From assembly GCA_035290185.1 (NCBI GenBank), contig DATDUW010000023.1, positions 1 through 8,141 on the forward strand: 8,141 nt of DNA, written 5' to 3'. Positions 1 to 5,711 of this stretch are shown piece by piece. The DNA is from DATDUW01 sp035290185. Lineage in GTDB: Bacteria > Patescibacteriota > Patescibacteriia > UBA9934 > GWF2-40-263. The translations under genes were made by a program, and so were the position numbers. The notes under the pieces are model-generated. The model saw only the letters and a program-made list of their open reading frames with translations. It was not told the DNA's origin and did no database searches. Within the stretch, counting starts at the first letter, position 1, and every line of letters starts with the position of its first letter.

Positions 1-723
1 GGCCGCTTCAACCGCCCGATTTTCCCCTGAAGCACGCCCGATGCCCATGAGGGCAGATCCGGCATTTTGCATAATGGCCTGCACGTCAGCAAAGTCCACA
101 TTAATGAGCCCTGGAATAGTAATGAGCTCGGAAATACCCTGAACCCCCTGACGCAGCACGTCGTCCACAATGTTAAAGGCTTCAATGAGTGATGTTTTTT
201 TATCAATAATTTGAAGAACGCGGTCATTAGGAATAGTAATAACTGTGTCCACATATTCGATAAGCTGCTTGAACCCATCTTCGGCAAGACGTCGCCGCTG
301 CGCGCCCTCAAAAGAAAACGGCTTAGTAACAACGGCAACGGTAAGCGCCCCAATATCCTTGGCAAGTTTTGCTACTTCTGGGATAGCGCCCGTACCCGTC
401 CCTCCACCAAGGCCACAGGTGAGAAACACCATGTCTGCACCATTGAGGGCTGTGCGGATCTCATTCTGATTTTCTTCGGCAGCCTTCCGGCCAAGGTCCG
501 GATTCATCCCGGCTCCCAAACCACGCGTTATTGTTTTTCCAATAGCGATCTTCGTCTGGGCCAAACTGTGATGAAGTGCCTGAATGTCGGTGTTGATGGC
601 AATAAAATCAACGCCCTTAATCTGGTCTGCAATCATTCGATTGAGAGCAGCACCTCCGCCCCCCCCGATGCCGCAGACCTTAATCTTGGCAAACGTTTCA
701 ATTTCGGGCTTGACTTCTGCCAT
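1..723 (-). CDS. ftsZ: Cell division GTPase FtsZ (N-terminal 241 residues; C-terminus outside window)
   Basis: FtsZ is the tubulin-like GTPase that polymerises into the cytoplasmic Z-ring. The visible 241 residues cover the whole nucleotide-binding domain and the T7 loop. Landmarks seen: the glycine-rich T1 loop (GIGGGGGA, 18-25), the tubulin signature GGGTGTGA (106-113), E139 and R143 in the KPFSFEG..R segment, N166 in IPND, D187, and the T7 catalytic loop NVDFADV (208-214) whose aspartates act on the GTP of the neighbouring subunit. The numbering matches the classic FtsZ scheme without gaps. An Ala (A25) replaces the usual Asn after the glycine run. ATG at 723 is preferred because it gives the family-like beginning MAEVKPEIETFAKIKV; an in-frame ATG at 753 would add ten residues, and neither has a strong ribosome site. 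The gene follows a terminator and has its own predicted promoter, so it is probably transcribed apart from ftsA. The reading frame is open at base 1. Confidence 0.97.
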   Translation of the reverse strand, partial: MAEVKPEIETFAKIKVCGIGGGGGAALNRMIADQIKGVDFIAINTDIQALHHSLAQTKIAIGKTITRGLGAGMNPDLGRKAAEENQNEIRTALNGADMVFLTCGLGGGTGTGAIPEVAKLAKDIGALTVAVVTKPFSFEGAQRRRLAEDGFKQLIEYVDTVITIPNDRVLQIIDKKTSLIEAFNIVDDVLRQGVQGISELITIPGLINVDFADVQAIMQNAGSALMGIGRASGENRAVEAA

Positions 724-813
724 AAAGCGACGTGTTCCTACGGATGTCCTCATGCATCCATAATGAACAAATTAAGTGTTCTAATGAATAATTTCTGAAT
801 ACGAATTGACTTC

Positions 814-842
814 AATGTAGAAAAGCTAGTGAAAAAAGTCAA
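814..842 (-). promoter_or_regulatory. Predicted sigma70-type promoter for ftsZ
   Basis: On the minus strand a TTGACT -35 box (837-842) and a TACATT -10 box (814-819) are separated by exactly 17 bases. It lies between the intrinsic terminator at 937-966 and the ftsZ start at 723, which is where a dedicated ftsZ promoter is needed. The predicted start near 807 would give a leader of about 80 bases. The -10 is only a moderate match. No other regulatory site was recognised in the 724-936 stretch. Confidence 0.5.
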
Positions 843-936
843 ATGAAATTCTCCTCTCTCGTCCCTTGCCAACCAACCAAAACATGGGAGGTGACTTCCT
901 TTTCTTCTCCTTTCGACCGAAAACGTGCGGATCCTC

Positions 937-966
937 AAAAAAAAGACGGCCAGAAGGGGCCGCCTT
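937..966 (-). terminator. Intrinsic terminator ending the ftsA-side transcription unit
   Basis: Read on the minus strand, a 9-bp stem AAGGCGGCC / GGCCGTCTT (one G-U pair) closes a six-base loop CCTTCT and runs straight into a T tract (positions 944-937). This is a textbook rho-independent terminator. It sits 34 bases after the stop of the 153-residue membrane-protein gene and well before ftsZ, separating the two units. Confidence 0.85.
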
Positions 967-993
967 AACGTCGATTCCGATGTTGGAACCAAA

Positions 994-1010
994 AGGCCTT
1001 TCAAAGGCCT
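994..1010. repeat. Short perfect inverted repeat spanning a stop codon
   Basis: AGGCCTTT-C-AAAGGCCT forms a perfect inverted repeat with a one-base centre, so a real hairpin would open to a loop of about five bases. It overlaps the TGA stop (1001-1003) of the membrane-protein gene and lies just upstream of the main terminator. It has no T tract of its own. It may add 3'-end structure, or may be chance. Confidence 0.4.
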
Positions 1011-1462
1011 GTCATGTCTTCGTCCTCCCGGACGGATTCTTCCTCTTCTTCATAAAATGCAACCCAGCGTGCTACCCACGCTAATCCTCTTCCTATTTTC
1101 TCCAACCCAAAAAAGAGGGGGAGGACGATGGGAAGCAGGACGGCTAAGACCACCCAAGTGAGAAGATTCCAAAGGATACGGAGAGCCCACAACCAGGCCG
1201 TACGAATGATGTACGATTCCTTAGCGTACCTGTTGCCGGTCTGATATCGCTCCCAATACCCCCGTATGAAGGGAAAGAGGTCATCCTTGAGGAGAGCCGT
1301 GAAAGGGAAAAGGATAAATAGAGCTGGACTCCTCCTCTCTTCGTCACTTTCTTTAAAATCCTGGAACGAACTCCAGGCGGCCTTTCCCAATCTGACCCCG
1401 ATGATCCTGATTGAAAGAACATAGACTGCGGTTGCAGCCAGAGCAGTCACCCACCATTCCAT
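1001..1462 (-). CDS. Unrecognised 153-residue membrane protein between ftsA and ftsZ
   Basis: I do not recognise a family. The protein has a hydrophobic N-terminal segment (about 4-22), a short hydrophobic stretch (about 46-58), a long hydrophobic segment (about 91-118), and then an aromatic, basic amphipathic stretch (GRGLAWVARWVAF, 125-137). It ends in a strongly acidic tail (EEEEESVREDED, 138-149). Tryptophans and arginines cluster near the predicted membrane edges. The start at 1462 is chosen over the longer open frame from 1591 because AAAGGG lies seven bases upstream and because it overlaps the end of the preceding small gene by 16 bases, a usual sign of translational coupling. The extra residues of the longer frame look like an out-of-frame reading of that gene. 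It is the last gene before the terminator. A role near the division site is only a guess from position. Confidence 0.72.
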   Translation of the reverse strand: MEWWVTALAATAVYVLSIRIIGVRLGKAAWSSFQDFKESDEERRSPALFILFPFTALLKDDLFPFIRGYWERYQTGNRYAKESYIIRTAWLWALRILWNLLTWVVLAVLLPIVLPLFFGLEKIGRGLAWVARWVAFYEEEEESVREDEDMTGL

Positions 1463-1662
1463 TTCCTTTCCCTTTCTTCTCGTGGTTCCTCCGGTAGATC
1501 TGGCAGGGAGGTCAGTTCTCCCCCGCCTCTCTTCTCGTAAGGGCGGCACGACATAATCGGATCCTCTGTCAGATCCAGAAGGTTCAAGCACACCTCCTCA
1601 AAGACATCTCCATTGGTCAAATCTTGCATTCCATTCACCCTTTCGTTCAATACCATGACCAT
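1447..1662 (-). CDS. Unrecognised 71-residue small acidic protein
   Basis: A short gene directly after ftsA (48-base gap). It has the best ribosome binding site in the window (AAGGAGG, nine bases before ATG 1662). The first half is acidic and partly hydrophobic (DVFEEVCLNLLDLTEDPIM, 19-37), which could form a helix. The second half is rich in Gly, Pro, Glu and Arg (EEPREERERK, 58-67) and probably disordered. There is no signal peptide or membrane segment, so it should be cytoplasmic. It overlaps the membrane-protein gene by 16 bases, suggesting the two are made together. Second and third in-frame ATGs (1656, 1629) exist, but the ribosome site favours 1662. No function is assigned. Confidence 0.68.
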   Translation of the reverse strand: MVMVLNERVNGMQDLTNGDVFEEVCLNLLDLTEDPIMSCRPYEKRGGGELTSLPDLPEEPREERERKWNGG

Positions 1663-1671
1663 GTTGGCTTC

Positions 1672-1678
1672 CCTCCTT
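1672..1678 (-). promoter_or_regulatory. Consensus Shine-Dalgarno (AAGGAGG) of the 71-residue gene
   Basis: A full AAGGAGG with a nine-base spacer to the ATG at 1662. Most other starts here have weak sites, so this is the main evidence that the small ORF after ftsA is translated. Confidence 0.75.
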
Positions 1679-1710
1679 CTTTCAAAAGACCGTCCTTCTC
1701 TTCCTTCCTG

Positions 1711-2970
1711 TTATGGTTTTAATGATTTAAACCACTTCAGGATCCCTCCCGGAACTTGGGTTGCACCGCGGACTTTGGAAAAGAGGCCTTTCCACCCCTC
1801 CGAAGGCGACGAACCTGTGATGGAATTGCCCCACAGAACCAGCCCAATAGCCGTACTCATGCCCGGATCGCCGACATCAGGAACAACCGAAGAAACGCCA
1901 ATGGGCGTCCCGAACGAAACAGGAAGGCGTAACGCTTTCTTCGCTGCTTCGACCATCCCTTCAAGCTTGGCTCCGCCACCGGTCAGAATCACGCCTGCTG
2001 GCAGCATACCAGAACGTTCTACCTTGCGAAGCTCCCCATCCATCTTCTCAAACAGTTCCTGAACACGTGCCTCGATAATATCTACGACAAAACGCCGTCC
2101 CACGAATTCAGATTCCGGAGCACCACATTCTGCCAGATCGATCTCTTCCTTGCGCTGAATGGCATCCGGAAGAGCACTACCGTGACGTATTTTCACCTGT
2201 TCGGCCACTTCAAGCGACGTTCGAAGGCCAATGGCAAGATCAGAAGTAATATGAGCCGAACCAATGGGAAGCACGGCTGTGTGAAGCACGTCGCCCTCTT
2301 CGAAAACGGCTAACTGGGTCATTGACGCGCCCACATTGACCACGCATACGCCGATTTCTTTCTGCTTGCCGGTCACAACCGCCTCCGCCGTGGCCAAAGG
2401 CGAAAAAACCAAATCTTCAACATCTAACCCGGTCCGGTAGAGACATTTTGTCATGTTGCGAATCTGCGACCCAAGGCCCTGGATAATCAAGGCATCCACC
2501 TCAAGACGGATACCGTTCATCCCCACGGGATCCTTGACCCCACGCTGGCCATCCACCGTAAAAGAACGCGGGATAACGTGGAGAATTTCATGATTGGCTG
2601 GCATAGCCACGGTGCGGGCCGCTTCCATGGCGCGTTCCACGTCGGCCTCGCGGATTTCCCCATCCCGCCGGGCAACGCCGACCACACCGCGGCTTGGATG
2701 CGAAAGCACGTGGGTGCCGGAAATACCCACCCAGGCCCGCTCGATCGAAACACCTGTCAAGCGTTCGGCTTGTTCTAGAGCGCGCGAAACGCAGGCAACG
2801 GCGTCTTCCAAACTGGAAACCGTCCCGCGGCTAATGCCTTCGGAGGGGATAGAAACCGCCCCCACCACATGGAGGCGTTCGCGTTCTTCCGAAGACGGTA
2901 CGCGCTGACCGACCGCGATCCGAACGGCATGGGAGCCAAGGTCGATACCGACCAGAATTTCTTCCGACAT
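1711..2970 (-). CDS. ftsA: Cell division protein FtsA (actin-like)
   Basis: FtsA is the actin/Hsp70-fold ATPase that tethers FtsZ filaments to the inner membrane and recruits later division proteins. Seen in the 419 residues: phosphate-1 motif VGIDLGSHAVRIAVG (7-21); the FtsA-specific 1C subdomain, roughly 84-165; phosphate-2 motif VVNVGASMTQLAVFEEG (210-226); PIGSAHITSDLAIGLR (235-250); the adenosine motif VILTGGGAKLEG (327-338). A C-terminal amphipathic stretch (GGILKWFKSLKP, 408-419) fits the membrane-targeting helix. The first residue of phosphate-2 is Asn (N212) where many actin-family proteins have Asp. Length is normal for the family. It starts 24 bases after the lipid-kinase gene and has only a weak GGAAA ribosome site, so translation may depend on upstream genes or on the promoter-like site at 2981-3009. 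Unusually, ftsZ does not follow directly: two small genes and a terminator intervene. Confidence 0.96.
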   Translation of the reverse strand: MSEEILVGIDLGSHAVRIAVGQRVPSSEERERLHVVGAVSIPSEGISRGTVSSLEDAVACVSRALEQAERLTGVSIERAWVGISGTHVLSHPSRGVVGVARRDGEIREADVERAMEAARTVAMPANHEILHVIPRSFTVDGQRGVKDPVGMNGIRLEVDALIIQGLGSQIRNMTKCLYRTGLDVEDLVFSPLATAEAVVTGKQKEIGVCVVNVGASMTQLAVFEEGDVLHTAVLPIGSAHITSDLAIGLRTSLEVAEQVKIRHGSALPDAIQRKEEIDLAECGAPESEFVGRRFVVDIIEARVQELFEKMDGELRKVERSGMLPAGVILTGGGAKLEGMVEAAKKALRLPVSFGTPIGVSSVVPDVGDPGMSTAIGLVLWGNSITGSSPSEGWKGLFSKVRGATQVPGGILKWFKSLKP

Positions 2971-2980
2971 ACTGTTTCCA

Positions 2981-3009
2981 ACTATAATGATTTTTCACGG
3001 GAAAAACAA
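2981..3009 (-). promoter_or_regulatory. Promoter-like site immediately upstream of ftsA
   Basis: On the minus strand TTGTTT (3004-3009) and TATAGT (2981-2986) are spaced by 17 bases. The -10 is a good match. Transcription would begin around 2973-2975, only three to five bases before the ftsA ATG at 2970, giving an almost leaderless message. It overlaps the 3' end of the lipid-kinase gene. It could be chance in an AT-rich patch. Confidence 0.35.
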
Positions 3010-3369
3010 GCGAAAAAGAGGCGGACCCAAAATAGTGGCTCCGACGGCGGCGGCGGCTCCTGAGGCAAGGAGAACGGCGGCGGCCGTCACATCCTTGATC
3101 TCACGAACAACAGGGTGTAACCGCGGCTTGAATGCGTCGGAAATGCGCTCCACAAGGCTGTTTGCCACTTCAAAAACCAAGACCAGGACAACAGCAAAAA
3201 TCAGCACGGACCGTTCACTGCGCATCAGAGGAAGGAACAAGGACAAAAGAAAAATAACGGCTCCTGCTAGGGCCTGTACACGAAAATTTCGCTCCGCACG
3301 CCAAACCAGCGCCAGGCCGCGCAAAGCATGTTTAAAACTCTTTAAAAAGGCACGCGGGAAAAAAATCAT
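2995..3369 (-). CDS. dgkA: Undecaprenol / diacylglycerol kinase (DgkA family)
   Basis: A small integral-membrane lipid kinase of the prokaryotic DAGK family. In bacteria without membrane-derived oligosaccharides it usually phosphorylates undecaprenol, returning the lipid carrier to cell-wall synthesis; which substrate is used here is inference. From the chosen start the protein has 124 residues and three hydrophobic segments (about 31-50, 53-70, 94-115). The catalytic residues of the family appear with the spacing of E. coli DgkA, shifted by two: E26, E67, N70, E74 (FEVANSLVE) and K92-D93 (EIKDVTAAAVLLAS). The start at 3369 is chosen because its ATG overlaps the ybeY stop as ATGA; a longer frame from 3399 would add ten residues inside ybeY. 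The ybeY-dgkA pair is a common neighbourhood in bacteria. Confidence 0.93.
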   Translation of the reverse strand: MIFFPRAFLKSFKHALRGLALVWRAERNFRVQALAGAVIFLLSLFLPLMRSERSVLIFAVVLVLVFEVANSLVERISDAFKPRLHPVVREIKDVTAAAVLLASGAAAAVGATILGPPLFRLFFP

Positions 3370-3803
3370 ACGTTCTTTCTTGCCTCTGCAAGGATGCATT
3401 CCTGTAAATCGAACATGCGCTTCTGATCGGATGGACGTTCGTGATCATACCCAAAGATATGTAACACACCGTGGACAAGAAGAAGTGCTACCTCTTCCCG
3501 AAGGGAATGCCCTACCAAGACAGCCTGTTTTTTTGCCACTTCAGGACAGAGAAAAATTTCTCCCCTGGCCCACTCTTTCCTCTCGGGAAAAGGAAAGGCT
3601 AAGACGTCCGTCGGACGATCCTTCCCGCGAAATTTTCGGTTGAGACGACGCATAACCCCGGCGGAGACATAGGATGCTTCTACTCGTACGGAACCCCGAA
3701 GGCGCAGGACGTGCGAAACAGCCTGCTCCAGTCCCCGCTTTGCCGATCCGATAAAACGCGGACCCGAAACGGAGGGTGTTTGTTGTAACAGAATTTCTAG
3801 CAC
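3366..3803 (-). CDS. ybeY: Endoribonuclease YbeY (16S rRNA maturation)
   Basis: YbeY is a zinc-dependent single-strand endoribonuclease needed for 16S rRNA 3'-end maturation and ribosome quality control in the cytoplasm. The 145-residue product carries the signature H111-x3-H115-x5-H121 (HGVLHIFGYDH), which binds the metal. It also has the conserved FRGKDRPTDVLAFPFP segment (58-73), with the invariant Arg near 59, and GEIFLCPEVA (81-90). Length is typical. The start is a GTG at 3803 preceded by AAGGAGAGG (3805-3813), which touches the stop of the previous gene. There are ten bases between that stop and this start, and a 4-base overlap with the lipid-kinase gene downstream, so it sits inside an operon. 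Confidence 0.96.
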   Translation of the reverse strand: MLEILLQQTPSVSGPRFIGSAKRGLEQAVSHVLRLRGSVRVEASYVSAGVMRRLNRKFRGKDRPTDVLAFPFPERKEWARGEIFLCPEVAKKQAVLVGHSLREEVALLLVHGVLHIFGYDHERPSDQKRMFDLQECILAEARKNV

Positions 3804-3813
3804 ACCTCTCCTT

Positions 3814-4899
3814 CTAGAAAATAGGTGCTTCCACGGCAGCGGAAAGACGAAAACCGTTCACGATCATCTGGAAGGTTTTAAAATAATCCGCTGTCATTTT
3901 TCCTCCGGCCTGATAGGTAAAGATAACGACGAAATTAGCATTCGCCTGGCGCACCAGAACAAAGGCTGTTAACTGATCTTTGGAAATCAGGAGGGGATAC
4001 CCTTCTTTGGTCAAAGACGCCGCAGGAAGGCCGTCTGTCTTTCCTTTTTCAGGAAAGGTGGCCTTCCACCACGCTTCTAGCGTCAGGGATGCATCGGCTG
4101 GTTCCGCGTGCAAAACAATCGCCTCTCCGCTCGGAACGGCTAACGTAAGCGTCGAAGGCGTCTTTTCTCCGACGGAGGCGTTTTGAACAGACCAAGCCGT
4201 TGGCGAAAAAGTCTCTCCGATGGTCCCAAGGTGGACGAGGAGAACTTTTCCAGCCTCGAAAAGCGTTGCGGGAGAAGGCCTGAGGGGATCATAACGGTGG
4301 AAAACCTCATTCCCGTCCAAAAAACCGTCTCCATCCGTATCGGGAAGTTGAAAATTCGAAAGATAGAGGGTTTCTTCAACATCCGTCAACCCGTCCCCGT
4401 CTGTATCTCTTCCAGGACGGATCTGTTCTGGAAAGGACGGCTCCGGTTGTTTTGGAGTTGTGGGGGCGGATGTCGACCCTTCCCCGGTGGATTTAGTCGA
4501 GACAACCGGCTTTGGCGTTGGTTTCTGTTCCTCGGAAGAAGAGGGTGTTGGGAGCGAAGCGACTGGTATTTCTTTCCAGGGAGAAAAAAAGGTCCCTAAA
4601 ACAGCAAGCAAAGCGGCAGCACCGAGAATGGCCATGCCCCAAAAAAGTCGCTTTGATTTTTTTTTCAACAGCGGAGTTCCTTTTTCCTTGAGCATTTTTC
4701 CCGGTTGAACCGGAGGAGGAATAACAGGAGCGGAAACAGAAACAGGAGGGGGTGTTAAAACCGATTTTTGAAAACTCGCCTGCCGTTCCAACGTTACGCG
4801 ACGGAACGGTTCGGGCATGGTAAAAATCATCGGTTCCCCAGAAAGAGTTTGAGAGATATTCTCTGCGCCTATTTTCGTCCCGATGCCATCATCCGCCAT
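3814..4899 (-). CDS. Membrane-anchored TSP3-repeat protein with C-terminal domain (third of three)
   Basis: A 361-residue protein with no named family that I recognise. Order: a cytoplasmic N-terminal tail of about 80 residues with a Pro-rich part (PPPVSVSAPVIPPPVQPGK, 50-68); a basic patch (KKKSKR, 79-84); one membrane segment (about 85-105); a Ser/Thr/Pro/Glu/Lys-rich stalk (about 112-162). Two calcium-loop repeats follow, DTDGDGLTDVEE (165-176) and DTDGDGFLDGNE (187-198), then an extra domain of about 150 residues (212-361). That domain has alternating hydrophobic stretches (VVIFTYQAGG) and ends in a helix-like FKTFQMIVNGFRL. It loosely recalls PsbP-like folds, but this is weak. The basic patch and stalk imply that the C-terminus faces outward. 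The start at 4899 has no clear ribosome site; an in-frame ATG at 4830 is possible. It is 14 bases after the second TSP3 gene and 10 before ybeY. Confidence 0.85.
   Translation of the reverse strand: MADDGIGTKIGAENISQTLSGEPMIFTMPEPFRRVTLERQASFQKSVLTPPPVSVSAPVIPPPVQPGKMLKEKGTPLLKKKSKRLFWGMAILGAAALLAVLGTFFSPWKEIPVASLPTPSSSEEQKPTPKPVVSTKSTGEGSTSAPTTPKQPEPSFPEQIRPGRDTDGDGLTDVEETLYLSNFQLPDTDGDGFLDGNEVFHRYDPLRPSPATLFEAGKVLLVHLGTIGETFSPTAWSVQNASVGEKTPSTLTLAVPSGEAIVLHAEPADASLTLEAWWKATFPEKGKTDGLPAASLTKEGYPLLISKDQLTAFVLVRQANANFVVIFTYQAGGKMTADYFKTFQMIVNGFRLSAAVEAPIF
4306..4407 (-). repeat. Two TSP3 calcium-loop repeats (third TSP3 protein)
   Basis: Codons for two copies of DxDGDGxxDxxE lie at 4372-4407 and 4306-4341. 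The same GC-rich motif (plus-strand CCGTCNCCNTCNGTATC) recurs in the two neighbouring genes. The acidic residues at positions 1, 3, 5 and 12 fit EF-hand-like calcium binding. Confidence 0.85.
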
Positions 4900-4913
4900 A
4901 AGATCATTGCGTT

Positions 4914-5597
4914 TTACGGATTCGGTTGAGTTGGAATCAGCGTCCCAGAGCCGTTCGGATTAAAGCCGTTGGCGATCTCGGTTCCGTCCTCGTAACCGTC
5001 CCCGTCCGTATCCTTTAACAGGGGGTTGGTCCGATAGACGGAAACCTCCTCGCGATCAAATAATCCGTCCCCGTCCGTATCTGCTTTCTTCCCATCCGTT
5101 CCAAGCTTGGCCTCCTGTTCGTTCGAAAGACCGTCCTTATCCGCATCTGGTTCAACAGCAACAGGTGGTGTTGGAAGAGAAACCGTATTCGTCTCTTCCT
5201 TTTCTTTGGGATCAGTGGTTTGCTCCAACCCTTCGGGTATCTGATCCGCATCCTCTCTTCCTTGTTCCGAAGAAAGAACAGCTGGAGAAATGGGACTGCT
5301 TGAAAATAAAACCCGAACACCCAAACCGGCTGCAACGAATAAAACAAGAACGATTGCCACCATAGCAGCAGGCTTCCACGGAAAAAAGACCCTCCGTTTT
5401 TGCTTTATCAAAGTCGCCGAGGCTTCCGTTGGTTGCCCGACCGAAACTCCTTCTTCCTCTGTCGGCAAATTCGCTGGCGCCGGGGCCCGCAACGCCCCGA
5501 CGGGAGAAGGGCCTAACTGAACCGGAGGCCGCGGCGTTGGAACCTCCGCCTCCAAAGCCTCAAAAATATCTTCGGGGTCTTTCCGTTGGTCGAACAT
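4914..5597 (-). CDS. Membrane-anchored TSP3-repeat protein (second of three)
   Basis: A 227-residue protein of no named family that I recognise. Order: a cytoplasmic tail of about 70 residues, with an acidic start (MFDQRKDPEDIFEALEAE) followed by a Pro/Ala-rich part (20-45); a basic patch (KQKRR, 65-69); one membrane segment (about 75-98); an acidic, Ser/Thr/Pro-rich stalk (about 100-150). Three calcium-loop repeats follow: DADKDGLSNEQE (151-162), DTDGDGLFDREE (173-184) and DTDGDGYEDGTE (196-207). It ends shortly after in GFNPNGSGTL, much like the first TSP3 protein (GYNPLGSG), with no extra domain. The architecture mirrors the third TSP3 protein, suggesting duplication. There is no Shine-Dalgarno before ATG 5597; a tiny upstream ORF ends six bases earlier and may couple translation. 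A promoter-like site precedes it. Confidence 0.88.
   Translation of the reverse strand: MFDQRKDPEDIFEALEAEVPTPRPPVQLGPSPVGALRAPAPANLPTEEEGVSVGQPTEASATLIKQKRRVFFPWKPAAMVAIVLVLFVAAGLGVRVLFSSSPISPAVLSSEQGREDADQIPEGLEQTTDPKEKEETNTVSLPTPPVAVEPDADKDGLSNEQEAKLGTDGKKADTDGDGLFDREEVSVYRTNPLLKDTDGDGYEDGTEIANGFNPNGSGTLIPTQPNP
4977..5147 (-). repeat. Three TSP3 calcium-loop repeats (second TSP3 protein)
   Basis: The copies lie at 5112-5147, 5046-5081 and 4977-5012. The first is divergent (Lys in the DxDKDG loop). The others keep DTDGDG. They are linked by segments of about 10 residues. Confidence 0.85.
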
Positions 5598-5603
5598 AGG
5601 AAA

Positions 5604-5663
5604 CTAATAAAAAGGAAAGGGGAGAAAGGGTTGAAAGGGAAGAACCCTTTTCACTTTTTTCAT
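5604..5663 (-). other. Tiny upstream ORF (19 codons), possible leader peptide
   Basis: In the gap before the second TSP3 gene an ATG at 5663 opens a 19-codon frame encoding MKKVKRVLPFQPFLPFPFY, ending in TAG six bases before the next start. Four Pro and four Phe fall in its last eleven residues. Its own ribosome site is poor: GGAAGG abuts the ATG. It could be a leader peptide coupling translation to the next gene, or a chance frame through a pyrimidine-rich tract. No function is assigned. Confidence 0.25.
5625..5650. promoter_or_regulatory. Hairpin in the leader of the second TSP3 gene
   Basis: AAAGGGTT and AACCCTTT form an 8-bp stem around a ten-base loop. On the minus strand an alternative stem AAAGGG/CCCTTT with loop TTCTT shares the same left arm, so the two folds compete. 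A pyrimidine-rich run follows rather than a clean T tract. It may be a weak terminator or attenuator, or may affect RNA stability. Confidence 0.35.
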
Positions 5664-5682
5664 CCTTCCATAAATCTCTTAC

Positions 5683-5711
5683 AGTATACGATTACCATCG
5701 TCCGGAGCCAA
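5683..5711 (-). promoter_or_regulatory. Predicted promoter for the second TSP3 gene
   Basis: On the minus strand TTGGCT (5706-5711) and TATACT (5683-5688) are separated by exactly 17 bases. The -10 matches five of six consensus positions. Transcription would begin near 5676, giving a leader of about 79 bases that holds the hairpin and the tiny ORF. The site overlaps the last codons of the first TSP3 gene. It would let the two downstream TSP3 genes and the ybeY block be expressed without the VWA gene. Confidence 0.45.

Noticed and set aside
750..1004. 84-residue minus-strand frame between the membrane-protein gene and ftsZ
   Set aside because: It would begin inside the preceding gene's stop region and be read through the intrinsic terminator and the ftsZ promoter. 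It is basic, lacks a ribosome site and resembles no family.
1463..1591. N-terminal extension of the 153-residue membrane protein to 1591
   Set aside because: The extra 43 residues are an out-of-frame reading of the 71-residue gene, which has a consensus ribosome site. The internal ATG at 1462 has its own ribosome site and gives a sensible membrane-protein start.
3370..3399. Ten-residue longer start for the lipid kinase
   Set aside because: The ATGA overlap with the ybeY stop and agreement with family numbering favour the start at 3369.
2987..3643. 218-residue plus-strand open frame over ybeY and the lipid-kinase gene
   Set aside because: The opposite strand carries all catalytic residues of two known families with a classic ATGA overlap. 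This frame is highly basic and has no domain.
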